The notes under the pieces are model-generated. The model saw nothing but the letters and a program-made list of their open reading frames with translations, was not told the origin of the DNA and ran no database searches. Below are positions 28,483 to 36,636 of a stretch of 64,000 nt of DNA, piece by piece; within the stretch, counting starts at the first letter, position 1; every line of letters begins with the position of its first letter. Both the position numbers and the translations under genes were made by a program. The DNA lies in contig NZ_CP070490.1 in NCBI RefSeq assembly GCF_016925635.1, forward strand, positions 1,302,001 through 1,366,000, in the 5' to 3' direction. Origin of the DNA: Lysinibacillus fusiformis. GTDB taxonomy: Bacteria; Bacillota; Bacilli; Bacillales_A; Planococcaceae.

Positions 28483-29433
28483 TTATTTAAATAACTCTGG
28501 ATATACAGCCTTCGCTACTAATTCTACAGCTTCACCAATACGTGGACCAGGTCGATTCGAGATATCTGTATCAAGAGATAATACCGCTTTGTTTTGAATA
28601 GCTGTCACAGTATTCCAACCATCACGCGCAAGAATTTCTCCTATTGGATCTTCTGTATAGTTTACTGTCGTTAAAATAACGTCTGGGTTTTTCGCAATCA
28701 CATCTTCCTCAGAAACTTGCGCCCAACTATTCAATTCAGAAAAAACATTATTAACATTAGCTGCCTCTAGTATTTCTTGTTGGAAAGTGCTAGAGCCCGC
28801 TGTATAAATGTCTGGCTTAGGGCTAACCTCTAAATAAACATTTTTCGGCGTCTTTACGTCTTTCACCTTCGTTTGTACTTCAGCAATTTTCGCTTTAATC
28901 TCTTCGTTTAATTTATTTCCTTGATCAGCAACATCCATCACAGCAGCAATTTGTTCGATATCTCCATAAACATCATCGAAAGTAGTCGCAGATTGAATAA
29001 CAAACACATTAATTCCTGCATCTTCAAGCGGCTTTAGTGCATCCTTATCACCGATTGTATAAGCAATGACAACATCTGGCTTTAACGCTAAAATTCGTTC
29101 ACTGTTAAAATTCATAGTATCAGAGACACGTTCAATTTTTTGTGCTTCCTCTGGGTAAGTATCGTACTCAGTTGCCCCTACAATTTTATCGCCAACACCT
29201 AGAGCAAACAAGATTTCAGTATTACTTGGTTGTAATGATACAACTGTTTTTGGAACTTCATTAAACTCTATTTCAACACCACGGTCATCTGTCACTTTAT
29301 AGCTTGTTTTCTCTGTGTGTTGTGTATCCTGTGAAGCATCTTTGTTTTTTGTATCTTCAGCAGTGCCACAGCCTGCTAATATCAGTGCAAGTAAGAGCAC
29401 TGATAGCCATTGGAATTTAAATACTTTCTTCAT
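28483..29433 (-). CDS. btuF: Cobalamin-binding lipoprotein BtuF (ABC solute-binding protein)
   Basis: 316 aa with a lipoprotein signal peptide ending in the lipobox LAGC (Cys about 22). The two lobes of a class III binding protein are joined by a long helix: VVSLQPSNTEILFALGVGDKIVGATEYDTYPE and the C-terminal SNRPGPRIGEAVELVAKAVYP. Because a cobalamin riboswitch controls the transcript, vitamin B12 or another corrinoid is the most likely ligand. Its start overlaps the preceding gene by 17 bases. No btuC or btuD follows, so the permease and ATPase must lie elsewhere. Confidence 0.85.
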   Translation of the reverse strand: MKKVFKFQWLSVLLLALILAGCGTAEDTKNKDASQDTQHTEKTSYKVTDDRGVEIEFNEVPKTVVSLQPSNTEILFALGVGDKIVGATEYDTYPEEAQKIERVSDTMNFNSERILALKPDVVIAYTIGDKDALKPLEDAGINVFVIQSATTFDDVYGDIEQIAAVMDVADQGNKLNEEIKAKIAEVQTKVKDVKTPKNVYLEVSPKPDIYTAGSSTFQQEILEAANVNNVFSELNSWAQVSEEDVIAKNPDVILTTVNYTEDPIGEILARDGWNTVTAIQNKAVLSLDTDISNRPGPRIGEAVELVAKAVYPELFK

Positions 29434-29974
29434 TATTATTCTCCTTTTTCTTTTTCATTGGGTATGATTTACTAATAAACGGTATTTCAGCTATTCCTGC
29501 TTGCTGATTCATAAAAACAGCCATGACAAAACATACATTAGCTAATAAGCCAAGGTAATCGAAAAGAATAGCAGGAACCTCTCGTTCTTCTGATACTTTG
29601 TGTAAGGTACGATATGATTTTTTTGCTTCACTGCGGCAAAGATGTAAAGCAGCAGCGGCCTCAGTTCCTTGAGGTAAAACAAAACTTTGAATCTCTTCCT
29701 TCACATGACCAACGTAAAAGTCATAACGCTCACTTAACCAAGATAAATCCTCTTCAGTTACTGCTAGTTTTCCACGAACTGAGCCATTGACATGATAAGC
29801 CATAGGTAAAATAAGCATTAAATCCTCTGCAACAACTTGAATATCCTCTTTTTTTACTGCAGCTAATGCAACTCCTAGATGTGTTGTGAGGCTATCCGTT
29901 CGAATTTCAAAATCGACCGTTGAAGCTTTCTCACGCATAAATGGATAACAAGAATAACGTGCATCTTTTTTCAC
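29417..29974 (-). CDS. Divergent PduO-type cob(I)alamin adenosyltransferase-like protein
   Basis: 185 aa. The C-terminal FVLPQGTEAAAALHLCRSEAKKSYRTL aligns with the PduO-family motif around FVLPGG...LHLARTVCRRAER, but the RRAER part, which holds catalytic arginines, reads KKSYR. The N-terminal ATP-binding TKTGD/GRVSK motif of canonical enzymes is not visible. It may be an altered adenosyltransferase or a corrinoid-binding relative. GTG start, preceded by a G-rich ribosome-binding site. First gene of the B12-riboswitch operon, overlapping btuF, which supports a cobalamin role. Confidence 0.65.
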   Translation of the reverse strand: MKKDARYSCYPFMREKASTVDFEIRTDSLTTHLGVALAAVKKEDIQVVAEDLMLILPMAYHVNGSVRGKLAVTEEDLSWLSERYDFYVGHVKEEIQSFVLPQGTEAAAALHLCRSEAKKSYRTLHKVSEEREVPAILFDYLGLLANVCFVMAVFMNQQAGIAEIPFISKSYPMKKKKENNNEESI

Positions 29975-30026
29975 TTGCTGTCCCCCCTACTTTCTATAAT
30001 GAAAAATTCTTACATGAAAGGCATAA

Positions 30027-30056
30027 AAAAAGCCGCTCCTTTTGCAAAGGAACGAC
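30027..30056 (-). terminator. Terminator forming the riboswitch expression platform
   Basis: On the minus strand GUCGUUCCUUU-GCA-AAAGGAGCGGC followed by seven T, between the riboswitch and the operon. It would end transcription when cobalamin is bound. Confidence 0.8.
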
Positions 30057-30129
30057 AAAAATAACATAATGATCGCCATCAAACTCGACTTAGCCTATGT
30101 TTTTGCCGTATATCCTCCTAGCTTCCGAG

Positions 30130-30320
30130 AAGTTTTTATACGTTCAAATAAAGGTCGGTCTCCTGGCTTGTACAGTTCATTACATGAAACGAATGAGTTA
30201 TAAAGAACCTTCCCATCTTCTTTGAGACAGTGGTAAATCTTTATAATGGCTGTACTTACAGTTGCGGAAACAGCTCCGGTTTTTCACCGGATTCCCGATT
30301 ATGCTAACTAGCACCTTTAT
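30130..30320 (-). ncRNA. Cobalamin (B12) riboswitch
   Basis: Read on the minus strand: GGTGCTAGTTAGCAT (P3 region), GGGAATCCGGTGAAAAACCGGAGCTG-type core with GAATCC, GCAACTGTAAGTACAGCC, and the B12 box AAGCCAGGAGACCGACC (30153-30169). All are in the right order, with a terminator before the first gene. It represses the adenosyltransferase-like/btuF operon when adenosylcobalamin is abundant. Confidence 0.93.
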
Positions 30321-30481
30321 TCTGCAAGAATAATTCATTTGTAAAGCAGTTTATCATATATGTTTCAGAAAAAATAGTTGTGCTGCGCATGGATAACTTT
30401 ATACATACAGCAATATTTCTACTATAAGAGAAAATTTAAAACCATTTTATAAGTTTTTACATTATTAAAAAAATTTATAGA

Positions 30482-31027
30482 CTATAATAGTGTTTCAATT
30501 GCCTGTTCGATATCGAGCTGAGAATCCGTTGGCTCAAAGCGCGCGACAGTCTTACCACCAGCATCTACTAGAAACTTTGTAAAGTTCCAGCGAATATTAC
30601 GACCATCTAAAAAGCTTGGGGCAAGTTGAACAATTGCTTCAGCAAGCATTTTCTCCTGCATACTTGCCTTACCAAATTCGCGAAAATCCGCTTCATGCTT
30701 TAAATAATTAAAGAGTGGATGTGTAGCCTCACCATTTACCTGTACAAGCTCAAAAATCGGGAATGTGACTCCATAGTTCACCTTGCAAAGATGCTTAGTT
30801 TCCTCCCCATCTTCAGGATTTTGATGACCAAATTGATCACAGGGGAAGCCAAGGACTACAAAATTTTCTTTCCCATATTTATCATACATTTTTTGTAAAT
30901 CTTCAAATTGATATGTAAATCGGCATTGATTTGCCGTGTTAACAATTAACATTGTTTTTCCACGATATGTTTCCATCGATAAAATTTCACCATTAGGCTT
31001 CCGTACTAGATAATTATAAATGCTCAT
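30482..31027 (-). CDS. Glutathione-peroxidase family thiol peroxidase
   Basis: 181 aa. The peroxidatic Cys is C35 in NTANQCRFTYQF, with Gln in the GFPCDQFGHQNP segment and Trp-Asn in IRWNFTKF completing the GPx triad. Cysteine rather than selenocysteine, as usual in bacteria. A stretch of about 20 residues (roughly 130-150, MQEKMLAEAIVQLAPSFLDG region) is longer than in BsaA-type enzymes. It reduces peroxides, most likely with thioredoxin or bacillithiol as electron source. Monocistronic. Confidence 0.9.
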   Translation of the reverse strand: MSIYNYLVRKPNGEILSMETYRGKTMLIVNTANQCRFTYQFEDLQKMYDKYGKENFVVLGFPCDQFGHQNPEDGEETKHLCKVNYGVTFPIFELVQVNGEATHPLFNYLKHEADFREFGKASMQEKMLAEAIVQLAPSFLDGRNIRWNFTKFLVDAGGKTVARFEPTDSQLDIEQAIETLL

Positions 31028-31112
31028 GCCATAACCCCTTATAGTTTTTCGTTTATTATAGTTGACTAGTCAACAGATCATCAAAGAATTTGCCCAAAAA
31101 AACACCATCTCG

Positions 31113-31667
31113 CTACTTTGAACGGATGGCTGACTTATACTTCTTTTTATATTTAGCATCTTGCTCTTCATTAATTAAACGATGGGCAATGTCTAATAAT
31201 TTCGAGTCATTTGTTTGATCATATAGCTTTTTAAATGACATAATAATATCCTGTCGAATGAGAGATGGCTGCTTTTCATCTATACATGTTTGAAATCTTT
31301 TAGCTAGATATGACACAACCAGATCTCTTTGTACCTGTCCTGCTTGCCCAATTTTCCAAATTGCTTGTAATGCATGCCTTGCTGTGACGGATTGTTCGTC
31401 ATAAGTCACAGCCCAAATCTTTAAGAAATCCTCCAATACCCTTTCTTCTGGATCACTTTTTGCAGCTAAAGCGCATAAAATTTGTGCAGCACGTGCACGA
31501 GAATATCCATTTTTGTATGTAAGTGCTTTTATTAGCTGTTCCCAAACTGCATATGTCCAATCTACGGGTTCCTGCATAATCTTCAATAATTCCTCGTAAG
31601 ATTCATATTGAATATCGCGATCATGCTCTGTTAGATTATTAAAAAGTTGCAGAATCTCTTTTTCCAT
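31113..31667 (-). CDS. Helical-repeat (HEAT-like) hypothetical protein
   Basis: 184 aa, no signal or membrane segment. It reads as successive helix pairs, e.g. WEQLIKALTYKNGYSRARAAQILCALAAKS and TARHALQAIWKIGQ, as in HEAT/armadillo folds, which are protein-binding scaffolds. Function unknown. It sits between the peroxidase gene and the divergent ytvI. Confidence 0.7.
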   Translation of the reverse strand: MEKEILQLFNNLTEHDRDIQYESYEELLKIMQEPVDWTYAVWEQLIKALTYKNGYSRARAAQILCALAAKSDPEERVLEDFLKIWAVTYDEQSVTARHALQAIWKIGQAGQVQRDLVVSYLAKRFQTCIDEKQPSLIRQDIIMSFKKLYDQTNDSKLLDIAHRLINEEQDAKYKKKYKSAIRSK

Positions 31668-31757
31668 AATTTATCCCTACCTTTATTGTTTCAGAACGTA
31701 ATAAAATTTGATTTATGGTACACTTAACTTAATTTTTTTCGCAAAGAAGGTGAGTTT

Positions 31758-32816
31758 ATGAATAAATTTAATGCTAGGAAATTGATTTTTCGGTTGATTG
31801 TGATTTTATCCCTACTTATAGCTGCCTATTTTGTTATCCCTGTGTCTATGCCTTTAATATTCGCTGGGATTAGTGCATTTTTCTTAGAACCAATTGTCAT
31901 GTTCTTTAAGCGGAAATGGAAAATGTCACGGAAAATAGCAGTTGCTTTTATTTACATAGTGAGTGTTATTGTTATATCTATTATTTGCTATCTTTCCATT
32001 ACACAAATCATGACGCAAATAATTTTACTGTCTAAGCAAGCTCCCTATTATATTTCCAAGCTATCAGATATGTGGCTTCATATGCAAGAAAATATTTCTA
32101 AATACACAGAAGACTTTCCACCTGAAGTAAGTGCTTCGCTTCAAAAAACCACAATGGATTTCATTAAGAAAGTTGAAGAATTCTTTTTAAGCTTCTTTAA
32201 TTATAGCAAAGTTTCAGCATTCTTTTCAGAGATTCCCAGCCTATTTATCAGTCTTCTCGTTTATATGATTGCTCTATTCCTATTTATGCTTGATTTGCCT
32301 AAGTTAAAGCAAATCACTTATAAATATTTAAAGCCAAATACGGCAAAAAAGATAAAAATTATTTTAAATCGCTTAAAAGATGCAACATTTGGCTATATGA
32401 AGGCGCACTTATTTGTAAGCTTTATCATTGGAGGCGTCACACTCATTGGACTGCTATTAATCCAACCGAAATATGCGGTAACGATGACGATTATTATCTG
32501 GTTAATAGATATTGTACCATTCCTAGGCTCCATCATTATTTTAGCGCCATGGGGGCTCTATCACCTTTTGATGGGAAACACATCTATAGCTGTAAAATTA
32601 TTCATCTTAGCTGCTATTTTACTGATTATTCGTCGAGTAGTCGAGCCTAAATTAATGGGAGACCATATCGGTTTATCTACTTTGCCGACATTAATTGCCA
32701 TGTTCATAGGCCTACAGTTATTTGGTATTATCGGTTTACTCGTTGGCCCATTTGTTATTATATTCTTTATTGCTTTAAAAGAGACAGGTGTCATCAAAGT
32801 AAATTTTAAAATTTGA
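31758..32816 (+). CDS. ytvI: Sporulation integral membrane protein YtvI (AI-2E family)
   Basis: 352 aa with about 8 helices in the AI-2E layout, including WLIDIVPFLGSIIILAPWG and HIGLSTLPTLIAMFIGLQLFGIIGLLVGPF. Its N-terminal part and overall similarity fit the YtvI subgroup, which is linked to sporulation in Bacillus. AAGAAGGTGAG precedes the ATG. It is distinct from the other AI-2E-type protein at 13634-14731. Confidence 0.8.
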   Translation: MNKFNARKLIFRLIVILSLLIAAYFVIPVSMPLIFAGISAFFLEPIVMFFKRKWKMSRKIAVAFIYIVSVIVISIICYLSITQIMTQIILLSKQAPYYISKLSDMWLHMQENISKYTEDFPPEVSASLQKTTMDFIKKVEEFFLSFFNYSKVSAFFSEIPSLFISLLVYMIALFLFMLDLPKLKQITYKYLKPNTAKKIKIILNRLKDATFGYMKAHLFVSFIIGGVTLIGLLLIQPKYAVTMTIIIWLIDIVPFLGSIIILAPWGLYHLLMGNTSIAVKLFILAAILLIIRRVVEPKLMGDHIGLSTLPTLIAMFIGLQLFGIIGLLVGPFVIIFFIALKETGVIKVNFKI

Positions 32817-32842
32817 TAGCAATCTATCTTCAAAATCAACAT

Positions 32843-32887
32843 AAAAAGGTCATCTTTGTATTTTTTTCTCTACAAAGATGACCTTTT
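32843..32887. terminator. Bidirectional terminator
   Basis: AAAAGGTCATCTTTGTA / TACAAAGATGACCTTTT, a 17-bp perfect stem between the convergent ytvI and NlpC/P60 genes. Confidence 0.88.
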
Positions 32888-32919
32888 CCGTATGTCAATC
32901 GTCTATATGATAGTGAGGC

Positions 32920-34074
32920 TTATTGAATACGACCAAAGCCTACTAAGTATTGATTCCACCAATCAAGTGATTCAATTACAACACCATTGTTTTGAGCATC
33001 GATCATCGTGTTGTTACCTAAATAAATACCTACGTGTGCTACACCTGAACCATAGCTGAAGAATACTAAATCTCCAACACGTGCTTCACTTGCTGAAACG
33101 CGTTGTGTTGCTAAATATTGTTGTGATGCTGTACGTGGTAAAGAAACACCTGCTTGTTTATAAGACCACTGTACAAGACCTGAACAGTCAAAACCTGTTG
33201 ATGGGTTGCTACCACCCCAAACATATGGACGTCCTAAAAATTGTTTAGCTGTTGAAATGGCATCTCCTGAAGAGACAGTACCAGCTCCCGACCCAACAAT
33301 AATTTTTTGTGGTTCGCCACCACCATTATTTTGAGTTGCTTGTACTACTGGTGTAGCTGCTTGAAGAGCACGTAAACGAGCTGCTTCTTCTTCAGCTGCT
33401 TTACGCTCTTCTTCTAAACGTTCTTCTTCTTGTTTCGTTGCAATTTCAGCTTTTAATGCAAGTGATTTCGCTTCGTTTTCAGCTTTCTTCACTTCCATTT
33501 CGCTTTCCTTTTGTTGAAGCTCTTGGAATTGTTTTTGAAGTTCTTTTTGTTTTTCATCTAATGTAGCTTTTTGTTGCTCTAAGCTTGCTTTATCCGCTTC
33601 CTGTTGATCCACTAATTCTTGGTCAGCATCCATTAATGTTTTTACCGCTACGACACGGTCCATTAAATCTGCAAAGCTTTTTGCTTCAAGAACTACGTTT
33701 AAATAAACACCTACAGTGTTGTCTTGTGCTTGGTATGCAGCCATACGTTCACTTAAAATTTTTGAACGTTGCTCGATGCGTTTTTGTGTTTCAACAATAC
33801 TAGCATCCACTTCTTTAATATCAGCTTGTACTTGTTTAAATACCTTTACTTTTGCATCGATCTCTTGTTGTAATTTCGTTAGTTCTTCTTGTAATTTTTT
33901 AATTTGTGCATCTATCTCAGCCTTTTTCTCAATCATTTGTTGAGAAGTTTCTTCGGCTTGTACTTCTGTTGGTTGAATTGTATTAAATAATAAGCCGCCA
34001 GCTAGTGCCAATGCTAGCACCATCGACTTACGCCATTTGTTACGCTTAGTCACGTTACCTTCATTTCCCTTCAT
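32920..34074 (-). CDS. Secreted peptidoglycan endopeptidase: coiled coil plus NlpC/P60
   Basis: 384 aa. A signal peptide with hydrophobic core VLALALAGGLLF, probably cleaved after VQA (about residue 40), precedes a long coiled coil (about 42-235, CwlO/PcsB-like, rich in K, E, Q) and a C-terminal NlpC/P60 domain (about 270-384) with catalytic Cys in FDCSGLVQW and His in VAHVGIYLG. The layout matches CwlO-type D,L-endopeptidases needed for wall growth and controlled by FtsEX. The ATG at 34074 lacks a clear ribosome-binding site; the GTG at 34053 with GAAGG upstream is a good alternative start. Confidence 0.9.
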   Translation of the reverse strand: MKGNEGNVTKRNKWRKSMVLALALAGGLLFNTIQPTEVQAEETSQQMIEKKAEIDAQIKKLQEELTKLQQEIDAKVKVFKQVQADIKEVDASIVETQKRIEQRSKILSERMAAYQAQDNTVGVYLNVVLEAKSFADLMDRVVAVKTLMDADQELVDQQEADKASLEQQKATLDEKQKELQKQFQELQQKESEMEVKKAENEAKSLALKAEIATKQEEERLEEERKAAEEEAARLRALQAATPVVQATQNNGGGEPQKIIVGSGAGTVSSGDAISTAKQFLGRPYVWGGSNPSTGFDCSGLVQWSYKQAGVSLPRTASQQYLATQRVSASEARVGDLVFFSYGSGVAHVGIYLGNNTMIDAQNNGVVIESLDWWNQYLVGFGRIQ

Positions 34075-34369
34075 CTATCAATTTCGCTCTCGATATTCTA
34101 TGTAATCACTTGAACGATTTCTATTTTAATCAAATGTTCTTATATTTATTTTAGCCTTTTAAAGTTTAGCATTTTCTACATAACTTTTATACTATTTCAT
34201 GTCTATTTAATACATTAGTAAAACTCGAAATACTTCTGTAACATTCGCACTTAAACTACATTATTCTACAAAACACCATTTTCTTCTACACAAGGAGACT
34301 ATTAGCTAATTCGACATTAGACCCAGCTAATAGTTTGTAATGGTTTTGTAATATTTCATGGTATCAAAT
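34075..34369. other. AT-rich region upstream of the NlpC/P60 gene
   Basis: About 300 bases without an ORF of note. It contains an inverted repeat ACTATTAGCT (34298-34307) / AGCTAATAGT (34325-34334) of unknown role. I looked for a c-di-AMP riboswitch, common before wall hydrolases, and did not find its conserved sequences. Confidence 0.4.
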
Positions 34370-34398
34370 AAAAAAGGTAGGGGAAAAATTCCCCTACC
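34370..34398 (-). terminator. Terminator of the UbiB-family gene
   Basis: GGTAGGGGAA / TTCCCCTACC hairpin beginning within the stop codon, with a minus-strand T-run. Confidence 0.82.
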
Positions 34399-36413
34399 TA
34401 CTGCTTCATTGACCTTAATGCTTGTATAGATAATCTCACTAACAAAATAGCACATAAAAATAAACCTAAATAAGCCGCTGTGTTCAAATATACCGCATAA
34501 GAATCATGGATAAATTGTGAAATAGCTAAGAGAGCGACAGATATAATACCAAAGGTTATCCCCACCAGCAGCAATACAAATCGAGAGAACAAATGTGTAA
34601 TAAAACGGGCATTATGTTCATCCGAAAAAACATCATGATGTAAAATGATTTTTCCACTTTCAACCCGCTGAATGAGCTGATCGACTCTTCTAGGCATTTT
34701 ACGTAAAGTCGGTATCAGCATGGATAATTCTTCTTGCAGACGCTCCTTAGTTGCCATCGGTTCTTTAAAAGGCTTTAGGAAAGAGGCACGCATATATGTA
34801 GCAGAAAAATCCTTTGCCTCTGTAAAAATATCAAAACGTGGATCAATTACCCGTAGTGTGCCATCTAGCGTCACTAAGGAGCGGAGAGCCAATCCCACCG
34901 CTGGGTAAAATGCAAGTCCAAAATCTCTTACCACTGTAAATAGCGCATGGATTAATTCTTCAGTAGGTATACGGTCAACATAGGAAATTTTCAGTAATAT
35001 TTGATCGATTGCCTGCTCCATTCTTGCACGTTCTGCATGATCAGCATTTTCCACTAATAATGTTAAACCATCATATAAAACGCTTGAATCATTCAGCTGA
35101 ATGCCCATCAAAAATAACTTCAAGCCTTCTTGCTGTGTTGCACCTAAGCGTCCTACTGCCCCAAAGTCAAGCAAGACTGGCGTGCCATCTGTTTCATCTA
35201 TATGGATATTCCCTGGATGTGGGTCTGCATGAAAAATGCCTGAGAATAACATTTGCTCAAAAAATGAATACAGTACCGTTCTTGCAAACGACCTACGATC
35301 AATAGACAAACGATTGAACTCAGATGCCCCATCTGCCACACTTTGTCCGCGAATATACTCCATCACAATGATATTTTCATTACTGTAAGGCGTAAATATT
35401 TTAGGAATTCGAACCTTGTAATCACTTTTCGCTAGCGCATTCTTCACCTGTAGCGTATTACGTACTTCAATATCTAAATGAATCTCCTCACGTAGTCCAT
35501 CTGCAAATCCACCAGCCAGCTCTCGAAAGCCTAATGATTCTGCCCAGGTCGATTTTGTGGATAGCCAATTAGCAAATTCCTCTAAAATTTCAAGATCATC
35601 GCGCATAATTCCCTTTACCTCTGGACGCAATAGCTTGACTACCACCTCTTCATAATTTTTAAGCCGCGCTTTATGCACCTGACCAATAGAAGCTGCTGCA
35701 ATGGGCTCCATTTGAAATTGACTAAATATTTCGTCCGTGGATTGTGGAAGAGACCTCTCTAAAATTTGTTTCACTTGCTCCTCCGGTAAAGGCTTTACTC
35801 GGTGTTGAAGCCTTTCTAATTCATCAATAAAAATAGGTGAAAAAAGTTCTTTTCGTGTGGAGAGCACCTGGCCAAATTTGATAAAAATCCCACCACATTG
35901 TTCTAGTGTTGCTCGCAAAGCAATCGCAAGCTCTTTTTCATTTTCCCGTTGCCTCGCATATTTAATCGTTTGTACGACACCGTTTGTAACAGCAATTTTT
36001 AATACCTGACGCAGACGTTTCTGCTGTCGCCAATAGCTACGCAATCGCAATAATAAAGATTTTTGGCCGTTACGGCGATCTCCATTTGTAATGCCACTTG
36101 GGTCAAAAAGCTCAAATACCAAATAAAGCAACATCGAAATGAGTAGCATACTTCCAATCCAAATCAGTGTGCTTACCTCTGTAACTGTTTGCATCATCGT
36201 TTCTGACAAAAAATCTGTATGGCGCAGATAAGAATACCAGTAAACAAAAGAGGTTAATGTCACGCTAATAACGACTGAAAGCACTCTTCGCACAAAATTG
36301 ATATTTGAGCCAATTAATCGTCCACTCACAATATAAATCAAACCCGATACTACAAGGATTTGGATTAAAAACTTCAAAAAGATCAACAGTGTCACCCCCT
36401 GTGCCATTTCCAT
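34398..36413 (-). CDS. ABC1/UbiB-family atypical kinase
   Basis: 671 aa. Two or three N-terminal helices (about 10-105), then the ABC1 kinase domain with KFGQVLSTRKELFSP (the KxGQ motif, about 178), VVVKLLRPEV (catalytic Lys), FHADPHPGNI and VLLDFGAVG, and two helices at the C terminus (about 610-665). Family members (UbiB, ADCK) support isoprenoid-lipid or quinone metabolism at the membrane. The N-terminal membrane region is longer than in E. coli UbiB. The first codons are uncertain; a TTG at codon 11 with GGGGGTG upstream is an alternative start. Confidence 0.85.
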   Translation of the reverse strand: MEMAQGVTLLIFLKFLIQILVVSGLIYIVSGRLIGSNINFVRRVLSVVISVTLTSFVYWYSYLRHTDFLSETMMQTVTEVSTLIWIGSMLLISMLLYLVFELFDPSGITNGDRRNGQKSLLLRLRSYWRQQKRLRQVLKIAVTNGVVQTIKYARQRENEKELAIALRATLEQCGGIFIKFGQVLSTRKELFSPIFIDELERLQHRVKPLPEEQVKQILERSLPQSTDEIFSQFQMEPIAAASIGQVHKARLKNYEEVVVKLLRPEVKGIMRDDLEILEEFANWLSTKSTWAESLGFRELAGGFADGLREEIHLDIEVRNTLQVKNALAKSDYKVRIPKIFTPYSNENIIVMEYIRGQSVADGASEFNRLSIDRRSFARTVLYSFFEQMLFSGIFHADPHPGNIHIDETDGTPVLLDFGAVGRLGATQQEGLKLFLMGIQLNDSSVLYDGLTLLVENADHAERARMEQAIDQILLKISYVDRIPTEELIHALFTVVRDFGLAFYPAVGLALRSLVTLDGTLRVIDPRFDIFTEAKDFSATYMRASFLKPFKEPMATKERLQEELSMLIPTLRKMPRRVDQLIQRVESGKIILHHDVFSDEHNARFITHLFSRFVLLLVGITFGIISVALLAISQFIHDSYAVYLNTAAYLGLFLCAILLVRLSIQALRSMKQ

Positions 36414-36496
36414 TTCCTACTACCGCTAGTATAGCAAATTTGTGCACCAACTTTCTTTAACAAGGAACACCTCGGAAAATTTATTAAGTCTATACC

Positions 36497-36525
36497 TTGA
36501 TAAAATACCTATAAGGGTATATTAT
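36497..36525 (+). promoter_or_regulatory. Promoter of the CoA-disulfide reductase gene with CstR-type operator in the spacer
   Basis: -35 TTGATA (36497-36502), 17-base spacer, -10 TATTAT (36520-36525). The operator ATACCTATAAGGGTAT (36505-36520) fills the spacer, the same layout as the cstR promoter 8 kb away. Confidence 0.7.
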
Positions 36526-36636
36526 TTATTTGTAGTATTAAAACTATATAATTCATTAGTATTTTGAAACAAAACCCTTATTTAATAGCTTTTAAATACC
36601 CCATTATGTATTTACTAAGAAAAGGAGTGTTTACAA

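Noticed and set aside
34298..34334. Inverted repeat upstream of the NlpC/P60 gene as a riboswitch
   Set aside because: Only one simple 10-bp stem; none of the conserved c-di-AMP riboswitch sequences are present.
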